Shown one piece after another: positions 1-6,274 of a stretch of 64,000 nucleotides of DNA. Position 1 is the first letter of the stretch; the number at the start of each line of letters is the position of its first letter. Both the position numbers and the translations under genes were made by a program. The stretch comes from CAZZDK01 sp964652235 (GTDB lineage Bacteria > Pseudomonadota > Alphaproteobacteria > UBA9219), in the NCBI GenBank assembly GCA_964652235.1, contig CAZZDK010000009.1, forward strand, positions 1 through 64,000. The letters are read 5' to 3'. The notes under the pieces were generated by a model that ran no database searches, was not told the origin of the DNA, and was given only the letters and a program-made list of their open reading frames with translations.

Positions 1-3
1 TGA

Positions 4-366
4 ATCACATTTCCGCTGCACGCTCAAGAAATTATCTGGGTACAGACCCTAGAACGAAATAACGATAAGAAAGCAGATTTAAATACAACATTCGTAAAGC
101 TAGGAAGCAGTAAATATAGGCTGAAAATTTGGAACAAGGGAAAAGGTCAAGCAAGAAACGTGAAAATTGAATTCCCAGATGGAAACGACATTGTTTCAGA
201 ACACGAGATTAACGCCAAATTTCCCCTTGAAACACTAGACGAGTACCAATCTGTTGAGCTAATTGCTTCTGTCCACATGGGAACAAAAGGAAAACACACA
301 GTGAAGTTGATATGGTCTGATGACTCAAAAGACCTCAACGAAAAAACAACCTACCCGACAATTTGA
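4..366 (+). pseudogene. Hypothetical protein, 5'-truncated or frame-shifted
   Basis: An open frame follows a TGA at bases 1-3 and runs 120 codons to TGA at 364, but the only usual start codon in it is a GTG at 160. The protein reads well as coding well before that GTG: it contains KLGSSKYRLKIWNKGKGQARNV and then an alternating beta-strand pattern through VKLIWSDD, resembling a small immunoglobulin-like beta domain. I think this is the C-terminal part of a small protein whose N-terminus, in related hypothetical proteins often a membrane anchor, lies left of the window or was lost to a frameshift. No function is recognised. The AT-rich composition matches the island that follows. Confidence 0.45.
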
Positions 367-430
367 GCATAGAGGGAGCTGAACAGTTATATTTTGACCC
401 TTATCTCCCAGTGCCCAGATTTATCCTGTC

Positions 431-510
431 CGGCACGCCATTTTCTTCGCAATATCAATATGTTGGTGCCCTGCCGCCGTGACGATGTGACGGCTGTGAT
501 GGTGCCTTTG
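431..510 (+). repeat. Left copy of diverged att-like repeat
   Basis: It aligns without gaps to 4031-4110, an offset of exactly 3,600 bases, with 59 of 80 positions identical by hand count. Identical cores are ACGCCATTTTCTT and AATATCAATATGTTG. The right copy begins in the 3' acceptor and CCA end of a tRNA-Arg(CCT) remnant, so the pair looks like old attachment-site sequence. This copy keeps only the last bases of the tRNA end (CACGCCA). Confidence 0.6.
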
Positions 511-623
511 GCGCAGAGATAATGTCCGTCACGACAGCGCAATACTGTCTTAAAGTCCAAAAGAGTACTCACAAGCATACAGCTCGTGGCTACGATTTTC
601 AGTGCTGGTGTATCCGAAAAGCA

Positions 624-684
624 AAATGGAACGCGGGTTGAACGCTCGCAGTGATTCGTTCCATTTGGGATCGAACTCTGCGAG
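624..684. repeat. Two interlocked perfect inverted repeats
   Basis: AAATGGAACG (624-633) is matched by its exact reverse complement at 657-666. CTCGCAG (645-651) is matched by its reverse complement at 678-684. The second left arm lies in the loop of the first hairpin, so the two stems interlock as in a pseudoknot. The function is unknown; it could be an operator, a structured leader or an old recombination site. Confidence 0.4.
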
Positions 685-860
685 AGTCCGAGTTTTATTC
701 ATATAAATGGCTAATGTTGTAATTTTTTTTGTCGAGGATATGGATGTATTTCAAATAGTTATTATGTCGCCATTAGTTATTCGCACAACCCCATGAATAT
801 GGGGCCTTGAATTCCCTTTCTTAATAACCATATCCTCCTTCGAACCTGAAAGGAGGAAAG

Positions 861-1175
861 ATGGATACTAATGAAACCCTGCTGCGCGCGATTCTTGCAA
901 CAGTTGCACGCCAAACCTTCCCGCCCGAAACGCTCCACAAAATTGTTGCCCCGACCGCTGCAAGTGGAAAACAACTCGCCGCCTACAATCTGTGTGATGG
1001 CAATACGCCACAAGGCGAGATAGCCAAGAAGGCAAAACTGGACAAAGGAAGCCTTAGTCGCGCCGTAACTAAATGGATCGAAGAGGGCGTGATGATCCGC
1101 GTAGGGAAAGAACAGCTTCCTCTGCACCTATACTCCCTGACCAAGACAGCTATAAAAAACACTTCCGAAGGATAA
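861..1175 (+). CDS. Small winged-helix DNA-binding protein
   Basis: This 104-residue protein is the first gene of a tight five-gene operon. Residues 45-95 form a winged-helix pattern: a short helix, the turn GEIAKKAKLDKGSLSRAVTKW with a recognition helix, then a wing (VMIRVGKEQLPLHLYSL) ending in a strand. This is the MarR/ArsR-like layout, with no sign of a ligand or metal site. The start is supported by a perfect AAGGAGG seven bases upstream. The next gene starts five bases after its stop. It is probably the operon's transcriptional regulator or the DNA-binding adaptor of the system. Its wing resembles the N-terminal domain of the CHAT protease four genes downstream, suggesting related domains. 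The DNA-binding role is inferred from fold pattern only. Confidence 0.7.
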   Translation: MDTNETLLRAILATVARQTFPPETLHKIVAPTAASGKQLAAYNLCDGNTPQGEIAKKAKLDKGSLSRAVTKWIEEGVMIRVGKEQLPLHLYSLTKTAIKNTSEG

Positions 1176-1180
1176 CCAAC

Positions 1181-1387
1181 ATGTCAGATGAAATATCCGA
1201 GAAGCTCGACATTCTTATCAAGCTTCAGGCCGCAGCCTTAACGGCTCAGATGGAGTCGGTTAAGGACAAAATTGTCTTTCTCGCGAACGCAGGACTGCGC
1301 CCAACACTAATCGCCGAAATTGTTGGCGCAACAACCAATCACGTAAACGTAACGCTATCCAAGGCACGGAAAACAAAAGCAAAATAG
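1181..1387 (+). CDS. Small helix-turn-helix protein 1 of 3
   Basis: This 68-residue protein begins at the ATG at 1181, preceded by AAGGAT; a longer reading from 1073 would overlap the previous gene deeply and is rejected. The N-terminal half is a leucine- and alanine-rich helix (EKLDILIKLQAAAL), followed by a sigma-70 region 4-like helix-turn-helix, KIVFLANAGLRPTLIAEIVGATTNHVNVTLSKARK. It shares its plan (acidic start, amphipathic helix LLxLQ, then a single HTH) with the two genes that follow, so the three look like paralogues. I see no other domain. The helical N-terminus suggests oligomerisation. Its place between a winged-helix gene and a CHAT protease gene suggests sequence sensing or transcription control within that module. 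Confidence 0.65.
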   Translation: MSDEISEKLDILIKLQAAALTAQMESVKDKIVFLANAGLRPTLIAEIVGATTNHVNVTLSKARKTKAK

Positions 1388-1411
1388 CCTCCATTATTGA
1401 AAGGCAAGACA

Positions 1412-1618
1412 ATGACCGATGAAGGTGAGAAAGCGCTCATCCAAGAGCTGCAATGGGTTCGTAAGCTTCTGATGCTACAGGCGTTGGCGTCGGGGTACAA
1501 ACAAAAGCATTTGGCCGCAGCACTTGGCGTCAGCAATGCAACGATCAGTCGCATGATGCCGAAAGGCTTTGCCAAAGACGTTCCGGTTGGCCGCACACCT
1601 GATGCCCTGGGGGATTAA
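1412..1618 (+). CDS. Small helix-turn-helix protein 2 of 3
   Basis: This 68-residue protein begins at the ATG at 1412 (GAAAGG upstream); a TTG five codons earlier is less likely. It reads MTDEGEKALIQELQWVRKLL, a charged amphipathic helix, then a short HTH: GYKQKHLAAALGVSNATISRMMPK, typical of small XRE/recombinase-like HTH units. The stop codon at 1616-1618 is followed at once by the ATG of the next gene, so translation is probably coupled. The HTH is closely alike in the next protein (GYSQAQLAQALGVSQPTISRMLPK), which argues for tandem duplication. The function is unknown. Confidence 0.65.
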   Translation: MTDEGEKALIQELQWVRKLLMLQALASGYKQKHLAAALGVSNATISRMMPKGFAKDVPVGRTPDALGD

Positions 1619-1792
1619 ATGACAGAAGATCAAGCGGACAGGATTATCAAGGAACTTGAAATGCTGCGAAAACTACGGCTCCTTGAGCTTTTTGACAAAG
1701 GCTATTCTCAGGCCCAGTTGGCACAAGCGCTCGGCGTTAGCCAACCGACTATTAGCCGAATGCTTCCAAAATCATTGAGCAAAAAGGGCTAA
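1619..1792 (+). CDS. Small helix-turn-helix protein 3 of 3
   Basis: This is a 57-residue gene. It begins at the ATG at 1619, directly abutting the previous stop, with GGGGGA as ribosome-binding site inside the previous gene, and ends at TAA 1790-1792. It reads MTEDQADRIIKELEMLRKLR, then GYSQAQLAQALGVSQPTISR and MLPKSLSKKG. It is a shortened paralogue of the preceding protein: same acidic N-terminus, same leucine-rich helix and nearly the same HTH. The next gene starts three bases after its stop. Keeping at least two near-identical tiny HTH proteins side by side suggests hetero-oligomers or different operator preferences. No function is known to me. Confidence 0.65.
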   Translation: MTEDQADRIIKELEMLRKLRLLELFDKGYSQAQLAQALGVSQPTISRMLPKSLSKKG

Positions 1793-1795
1793 GGT

Positions 1796-2839
1796 ATGGC
1801 TGGCAGAACTGCAGTCTACGATGTGTGTGGGAACTTTGAAGAAACCATTGAGCGGTGGGCAAAGTCATTGGGAAAGGACAAAAAGAGGCGAGCTTTGTTT
1901 AATGCCGTTTATGGACGAGGAGAAAAAGCCAAATCAATTTATCAAATTATGGAAGCGGCAAAGATTCGTCGCGGCGATAAACAGCAAGCCCAGAATCAGC
2001 TAAATCGTCTATTTTTGGATCATTTAATAACCAGACAGGACAATGCGGGTTCTGTAAACGATGGGACGCGTTATTTATATGGGAAAGTCCTTGAGGTTCG
2101 CAAAAACAAGCCTCGGATTATCAGTCTCGCCGATAACCCTTTACGCGCCGCAAGCATTCCAACAAAACGCCGCCCCCAAGGAACCATGACCGTCAAAAAA
2201 AGCGGGGCTGGCGTAAACAAACGGACTTTGCGAAAAAAGAAGCCCCTGAATGTCCTCTATCTTACGGCCAGCCCTGCGACAGAGCTTCGGCTTCGCGTTG
2301 ATGAAGAAGTTAAGCAAGTCCAAAAAGCTATTCGTGGATCGGTCTATAGGGACAACATCTCTGTGGAGCATCGCCCTGCTGCAGATTACGATTCTCTCCT
2401 CGACGGGTTAAATGATTTTCGCCCACGCATAGTTCACTTCTCTGGACATGGCAACGGAGACGGCCTCGCTATAGAAGGCTCCGGTCGCAAGAAGGGGCAA
2501 GGGCAATCTATCTCCTTTGACTTCTTAGCTGAAACTTTTTCTTCTTGTGATGACCCGCCGGATGTCTTGGTATTAAATGCATGCAATAGTTCTGGCGCAA
2601 AAAGAAAATTTTTTCCCACCGTAAAAGCGCTTGTGGTTATGAAGAAATCCATCGATGATGCTGATGCTATTACTTTTGCAAAAAGATTTTATGCAGCAAT
2701 TGCTTCGGGGGAATCCATAAAATCTTCAGTTTGCCAAGGAAAGCTTGCTGTCGAATATTCCACCCTCAATAATGGGGGGGATACGCCCGAACTTTTGTGG
2801 GCTGACGGGATAAACCCAGCTAAAATGATCCTAGCGTAA
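1796..2839 (+). CDS. Winged-helix / CHAT caspase-like protease
   Basis: This 347-residue protein ends the five-gene island operon. Residues 1-105 look like a helical winged-helix domain (SIYQIMEAAKIRRGDKQQAQ, then a wing with TRYLYGKV). Residues 106-150 are a basic linker (KRRPQGTMTVKKS, RTLRKKK). Residues 151-347 are a CHAT domain: the opening strand LNVLYLTASP, a helix, RIVHFSGHG with catalytic His218, and VLVLNACNSS with catalytic Cys263, followed by the FAKRFYAAIASGESIKSS helix that is typical of the family. CHAT proteins are caspase/gingipain-clan cysteine peptidases, often effectors in bacterial immune or cell-death systems; here the DNA-binding domain is fused directly to the protease. 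The substrate is unknown. I infer an abortive or defence-type role from domain type and island location only. Confidence 0.8.
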   Translation: MAGRTAVYDVCGNFEETIERWAKSLGKDKKRRALFNAVYGRGEKAKSIYQIMEAAKIRRGDKQQAQNQLNRLFLDHLITRQDNAGSVNDGTRYLYGKVLEVRKNKPRIISLADNPLRAASIPTKRRPQGTMTVKKSGAGVNKRTLRKKKPLNVLYLTASPATELRLRVDEEVKQVQKAIRGSVYRDNISVEHRPAADYDSLLDGLNDFRPRIVHFSGHGNGDGLAIEGSGRKKGQGQSISFDFLAETFSSCDDPPDVLVLNACNSSGAKRKFFPTVKALVVMKKSIDDADAITFAKRFYAAIASGESIKSSVCQGKLAVEYSTLNNGGDTPELLWADGINPAKMILA

Positions 2840-2887
2840 CCTTTGGTTTTTCTGGAATGCCAAATTATGGCTTCCCCGAAAAACGGC

Positions 2888-3325
2888 TCAATATGCCCTT
2901 GAGCCAACCTTATCCTCAAACGCTTCTTCTTCCTCTACGTATTCTAACACGAGCGTCAGCTCATTTTCTAATGCTTGGTGAATATAAAATTCTTCTTGAA
3001 GCCCGTCCTCTTTCTTAAATGTAATGGCAATGGCGTTCACCATTCCTTCGAGCTTAACCGCCACCACAAGACAGTCCTTCAGAAACAAGCATTCAGCCTC
3101 CGTAAGTGGGGGCATATATTTGTGATATTCGTCTATTGCAACGGCGTCGCTTTGATTTCTTTTGGGTTTAATCTGTTCGCGTATTTTTCTAATTTGATAG
3201 TTCATAGAAAGCTGAAGATGTTTTGGAATATGATAGAGCCGTACACTTCCATCTTCCAGCGCGAGCTTGAGAATTGTGTTCTCGTCGTCATCCCAATATT
3301 GGGCAAGACTTTTTATTGCTAACAT
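2888..3325 (-). CDS. Hypothetical island protein
   Basis: This 145-residue protein is convergent with the CHAT operon. The start at 3325 (MLAIKSLAQYW) is set by a strong GGAGG five bases upstream; an upstream extension to 3541 is translated leader and unlikely. The protein has an N-terminal part with a possible beta strand pair (ILKLALEDGSVRLYHIP), a basic helix (YQIRKIREQIKPKRNQ), a proline-containing link and a C-terminal beta-rich part (VVAVKLEGMVNAIAITF) ending in a strongly acidic run EYVEEEEAFED. There is no signal peptide or membrane segment. I do not recognise a family. An antagonist or partner of the CHAT module is possible but unsupported. Confidence 0.6.
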   Translation of the reverse strand: MLAIKSLAQYWDDDENTILKLALEDGSVRLYHIPKHLQLSMNYQIRKIREQIKPKRNQSDAVAIDEYHKYMPPLTEAECLFLKDCLVVAVKLEGMVNAIAITFKKEDGLQEEFYIHQALENELTLVLEYVEEEEAFEDKVGSRAY

Positions 3326-3990
3326 AGTCACCTCCACAGGCAAGAGCAGCGGCAAAGAGATACAGCTAATGAGTTGAGCTGTATAAATTTTGTTATACTC
3401 TTGCCAAAAAACAACCCCATGTAAATACACACAAAAATTTCTATCTGATCGCTTGTTGGGCAGAAAAAGGCCCCTTGAAATTAGAAACCACAGTTCCCAC
3501 ATAACCTTTCGGAATAGCCGAGGCGTGTTGGGGTCGACCAATGGCTAAAATCAACTGACCCCGCTGCTGGCCTTATGTACGAGTCGGCTACTGGATGGGC
3601 TCGCGTACACGGGAATGGAGAAATGCCAATGCGCGCGTTTATCTATCTCGAAGCCAGCCAGCCGAACGGTGCAAAGATCGGTCTTGGCATTGGGTGCAAA
3701 TTTCACCCAACGATGGTTTCGGTTTTGTTTGTACTGGTTCGTCTGACCTGAACTGAAGGGCACCTCGAAAGGGGTGCCCTTTGGTTTATTCTGCTCGATA
3801 ACCCGCTGCGTTCGCTGTGCGTTTGCAGTTACCTGCCTCCATGGGGTTGCGCGGGGGCAAACGGGAGTGGGCGCGGTCAAACGCTTTCGAAATGCTTCCA
3901 ATACGTCAGAAGCCTTACGGGAACGGTGTTGTGGCGTGTAAAAGAGTGTGACAGAGTGTAAGAGCGTTGGCTGTAGGAACTGGGGCTCAT
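3326..3990. other. Right-hand island non-coding stretch
   Basis: No gene can be supported in these 665 bases. The reading frames present lack ribosome-binding sites and normal composition. The stretch holds a terminator-like hairpin at 3757-3780 and leads into the tRNA-Arg scar. It probably contains decayed mobile-element sequence. Confidence 0.4.
3757..3780 (+). terminator. Terminator-like hairpin
   Basis: AGGGCACC (3757-3764) is separated by the 8-base loop TCGAAAGG from its exact complement GGTGCCCT (3773-3780), followed by the T-rich TTGGTTTATT. The stem is perfect and GC-rich. It may end transcription from the left. No gene directly upstream on this strand is supported. Confidence 0.45.
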
Positions 3991-4040
3991 TGCGTTTCCT
4001 AAACTCAGGGCCGTAGGTTCGAATCCTATCGGGGACGCCA
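3991..4040 (+). pseudogene. 3' half of tRNA-Arg(CCT), integration scar
   Basis: These bases read as the anticodon arm (loop TTTCCTAA, anticodon CCT at 3998-4000), variable loop, T-arm (GTAGG TTCGAAT CCTAT), acceptor 3' strand CGGGGAC, discriminator G and an encoded CCA. The anticodon stem pairs with one mismatch. The matching 5' acceptor GTCCCCG and a D-arm are absent upstream, so this is not a working gene. A lone 3' tRNA half is what a tyrosine-recombinase island leaves at its distal end; the restored full tRNA would lie beyond the left edge of the window. Confidence 0.7.
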
Positions 4041-4110
4041 TTTTCTTTGTAATATCAATATGTTGTCGGGCCAGCGTTGTGATGGTGTGACGCTTGTGAT
4101 GACGCTTTCG
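4031..4110 (+). repeat. Right copy of diverged att-like repeat
   Basis: This is the partner of 431-510. It starts at the tRNA acceptor end (GGGGACGCCA), so the homology covers the last bases of the tRNA and about 70 bases of flank. Divergence of about one quarter suggests an old or imported attachment site, not a fresh duplication. Confidence 0.6.
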
Positions 4111-4141
4111 CTCGTCTGGCGCTGCGGCTTTCGCCACAGAC

Positions 4142-4294
4142 AATTTCAGATTATTGTTTCATCTCCGATCACATGACTTGGGCTACGGCGGCGCGTGGCA
4201 GGATGCCGCCAACAGAGTAGGCAAAACAGGAGACGAGGGAATTGATGGCATCATCAATCAGGATGTTTTGGGCCCTGATGTTATCTATCTCTTC
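4142..4294 (+). pseudogene. Remnant of Mrr-type restriction endonuclease
   Basis: One frame encodes LGYGGAWQDAANRVGKTGDEGIDGIINQDVLGPDVIYL. This matches the catalytic core of Mrr-family nucleases that I know (pattern GYGGSRxDAGxxxGxSGDGGIDGIIxEDxLGLDVIYIQAKR), including the GDEGIDG segment that carries the active-site Asp. Homology ends at VIYL, where the QAKR motif with the catalytic Lys should follow; instead the frame runs into unrelated sequence. No start codon or N-terminal DNA-binding domain is present. It is a dead fragment of a type IV restriction gene, just outside the tRNA scar, marking this site as a defence-gene hotspot. Confidence 0.6.
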
Positions 4295-4403
4295 AGGTCA
4301 AGCGGTATCAACCTGACGCGACCCTTTCATCCGAAGCCATCTGTGGCTTTTCCGGAGCCCTTGCAGGCAAAGGCGCAACAAGGGGCCGCCCTGAGCGCGC
4401 GGC

Positions 4404-5879
4404 TCACCCTATGACCGGAAACGTCACCCAAAAGGTTGTGCCGACTCCGGTTTCGGTTTCAAAACCGATTTGGCCGCCCATAAGCTCGACAAGCGTTTTG
4501 GAAATATGCAGGCCCAGACCCGCGCCTTCTCTTTTTTCGTCGGCCTGCGAAAATCTCCGGAAAAGCTTGTCGCGGAAAGCTTCCGGAATACCAGGACCCC
4601 TGTCCGTCACCAAAATTCGCGCCCACCCTTCCTCTTCTCGCGCCGAAAGGACGACCTTCTCTCCGGGAGGCGAGAACTTCACCGCGTTGGACAAAAGATT
4701 GGAGACAATCTGCAAAAGCCGCGCTTCGTCCACGCGCACGCGCGTTTTTTCGGGTATTTCGCTCTTTTCCAGAACAACGCCGTATTTATCGGCATAGCTC
4801 CGATTCATCTCAATGGCGCCAGCAAGCAGCGGCGCAAGCGCTTCCTCCCGCATATTGAGCCTGACCTCGCCCGCCGCCACCTTTTCGATTTCCAGCAAAT
4901 CGTTGGCCAAAAGCATCAGGCGGCGGGCGTTGCTCTGTGCGACCAGCAAAAGATGTTCTGCCTTGTTGGGTAGAAAATTTCTCATGGTGCCCAAAATCAG
5001 GTCTATCGACGCGCTGATAGAGGTCAGCGGCGTTCTGATTTCATGGCTGACGATGGAAATAAGCTCTTCCTTTCCGGGAGACGCGGCTTCCTTGTCCTCG
5101 GCGCGCGCTTTCTCGGCGAAAGCATGGATCGTCTTCGCGATGGAGCCGATCTCGTCCTGCCTGCTGCCGAGGTTCGTATCGGCCCCCACGTCCCCACGAA
5201 TCAGTCGCTCCATCACGCCGTTCAGCGCTTTGAGATCTCTTGAAACCGAACAGCCGATCAGCGTGACCAGGAAAAGGGAGCTAACGAAAATAAGCAGCGA
5301 GACCGTAAAAAGCCTGGCGAAAAGAGGTTTCACCTCCGCTTCTATGCTGTCAAAATAAACGCCGCTACCGATGACCCAGCCCCATTCGGGCACGCTTTTG
5401 ATATAGGAAAGCTTTCTATCTTTCTTTTCCGGCGGCCAGTTGTAGGTCGTAAAGCCCTCGCCCTTTTCTTGAGCAATCTTCAGGAAATTCTTCATATAAA
5501 ATCTTCCGTCGCTGTCCTTGTCTTCAAGGACGTTTTTTCCTTTCATGCGTTCAAGGGGATGGGCAAGAAAAACGCCGTCTTTGTCGTTAACCCAAAAATA
5601 GCCGTTCTCGCCGTAATGAAGCGCGGAAAGAACCCGCAGGGCGCGGACCTGCGCCTCTTCGTGCGTGCGCTTCCCTTCCCGCTCGTCCCTGACATAAAGC
5701 GAGGCGAGCGCATAGGCCGTTTGGACGAGGCTTTTTGTCTGTTCCTCGTGCTGCGCGATCGCAGTGCGGCGCATATGAAGATAGCCAACCCCGAACAAAC
5801 CCCCGTTGCCTAGGGTCACAAGAACCAAAAGCAACACAAGCCGCGCAGAGATGGACAGACGCGAGAATGGGCAGAACAT
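4404..5879 (-). CDS. Cache-domain sensor histidine kinase
   Basis: This 491-residue inner-membrane kinase starts at 5879 (MFCPFSRLSI); a longer reading to 6179 would overlap the divergent lipoprotein and is rejected. It has a membrane segment at about 12-33, a periplasmic single Cache domain at 40-178 (GENGYFWVNDKDGVFLAHP and WGWVIGSGVYFD are the family signature), a second membrane segment at 188-209, HAMP at 210-262, a dimerisation domain with the H box VSHEIRTPL (His279), and an ATPase domain with N box NLLSNAVKF, G1 DRGPGIP and G2 GAGLGL. sCache domains bind small ligands such as carboxylates or amines. No response regulator gene is adjacent, so the partner is unknown. Confidence 0.9.
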   Translation of the reverse strand: MFCPFSRLSISARLVLLLVLVTLGNGGLFGVGYLHMRRTAIAQHEEQTKSLVQTAYALASLYVRDEREGKRTHEEAQVRALRVLSALHYGENGYFWVNDKDGVFLAHPLERMKGKNVLEDKDSDGRFYMKNFLKIAQEKGEGFTTYNWPPEKKDRKLSYIKSVPEWGWVIGSGVYFDSIEAEVKPLFARLFTVSLLIFVSSLFLVTLIGCSVSRDLKALNGVMERLIRGDVGADTNLGSRQDEIGSIAKTIHAFAEKARAEDKEAASPGKEELISIVSHEIRTPLTSISASIDLILGTMRNFLPNKAEHLLLVAQSNARRLMLLANDLLEIEKVAAGEVRLNMREEALAPLLAGAIEMNRSYADKYGVVLEKSEIPEKTRVRVDEARLLQIVSNLLSNAVKFSPPGEKVVLSAREEEGWARILVTDRGPGIPEAFRDKLFRRFSQADEKREGAGLGLHISKTLVELMGGQIGFETETGVGTTFWVTFPVIG

Positions 5880-6055
5880 GGGCGAAACCCCCGTGGGGCA
5901 GGAAGGCTGACGAGTCAAGAATGCCCCCAAACAATTAAGCAATATATAGGAGAGGAGACTCCTTCGTATGCGATTTATCTCAAAAACGCTGTCAACCTTT
6001 TGGTAGGATTTTCCTGTTATGGAGGGAGAACTCTTTGTTTTTCCGGAGGAATTTA

Positions 6056-6274
6056 ATGTCCCGTTTCGTCCTTCTTCTTGCCTGCGTCGCGCTGCTCGGC
6101 GCCTGCAGCGATATGAGCAAAACGCAGCAGCGCGTTTTGTCGGGCGCCGCCATCGGCACGGCGGCCGGCGCGGCCACAACCGTCATGACAGGCGGCTGCA
6201 TTTCCTGCGGCGCGGTGATCGGCGGCGCGGTGGGCGCAGGCGCTGGTTATGTGTACGATCAAGTGCAAAAGTAA
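6056..6274 (+). CDS. Small glycine-zipper lipoprotein
   Basis: This 72-residue protein starts at the ATG at 6056, preceded by GGAGG at 6046. The signal peptide ends in a lipobox, LLGAC, with Cys17 as the lipidation site. The mature part is a glycine/alanine-rich hydrophobic segment with repeated GAAIGTAAG and GGAVGAGAGY motifs, the pattern of glycine-zipper envelope proteins (OmpA-like/YMGG, 17 kDa antigen relatives). It is probably an outer-membrane or periplasmic-side lipoprotein of unknown role. Its 3' end overlaps the convergent znuB end by 16 bases. Confidence 0.75.
   Translation: MSRFVLLLACVALLGACSDMSKTQQRVLSGAAIGTAAGAATTVMTGGCISCGAVIGGAVGAGAGYVYDQVQK

Larger units (their letters stand above)
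367..860. other. Island non-coding stretch
   Basis: No convincing gene is present in these 494 bases. They hold the left copy of the diverged repeat (431-510), a pair of interlocked perfect inverted repeats (624-684), and an AT-rich leader before the small operon that starts at 861. The ribosome-binding site AAGGAGG for that operon sits at 850-856. Confidence 0.5.

Noticed and set aside
387..578. Minus-strand 63-codon ORF over the left repeat
   Set aside because: It lacks a ribosome-binding site and translates the att-like repeat.
777..1127. Minus-strand 116-codon ORF antisense to the winged-helix gene
   Set aside because: The plus-strand gene has a perfect ribosome-binding site and a recognisable fold; the antisense frame does not.
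2975..3322. Plus-strand ORF antisense to the hypothetical gene at 2888-3325
   Set aside because: The start lacks a ribosome-binding site, and the protein is a phenylalanine-rich string typical of antisense AT-rich DNA.
3551..3901. Minus-strand 116-codon ORF in the island end
   Set aside because: It crosses a terminator-like hairpin and has no domain or ribosome-binding site; left as decayed sequence.
3940..4043. Complete tRNA gene
   Set aside because: A 5' acceptor strand GTCCCCG and D-arm cannot be found; only the 3' half is present.
3877..4143. Minus-strand ORF containing SPIGFEPTALSL
   Set aside because: It is the translation of the tRNA-Arg remnant and its flank, a common false gene.
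5880..6179. 100-residue N-terminal extension of the histidine kinase
   Set aside because: It would overlap the divergent lipoprotein gene and is basic low-quality sequence before a normal start.
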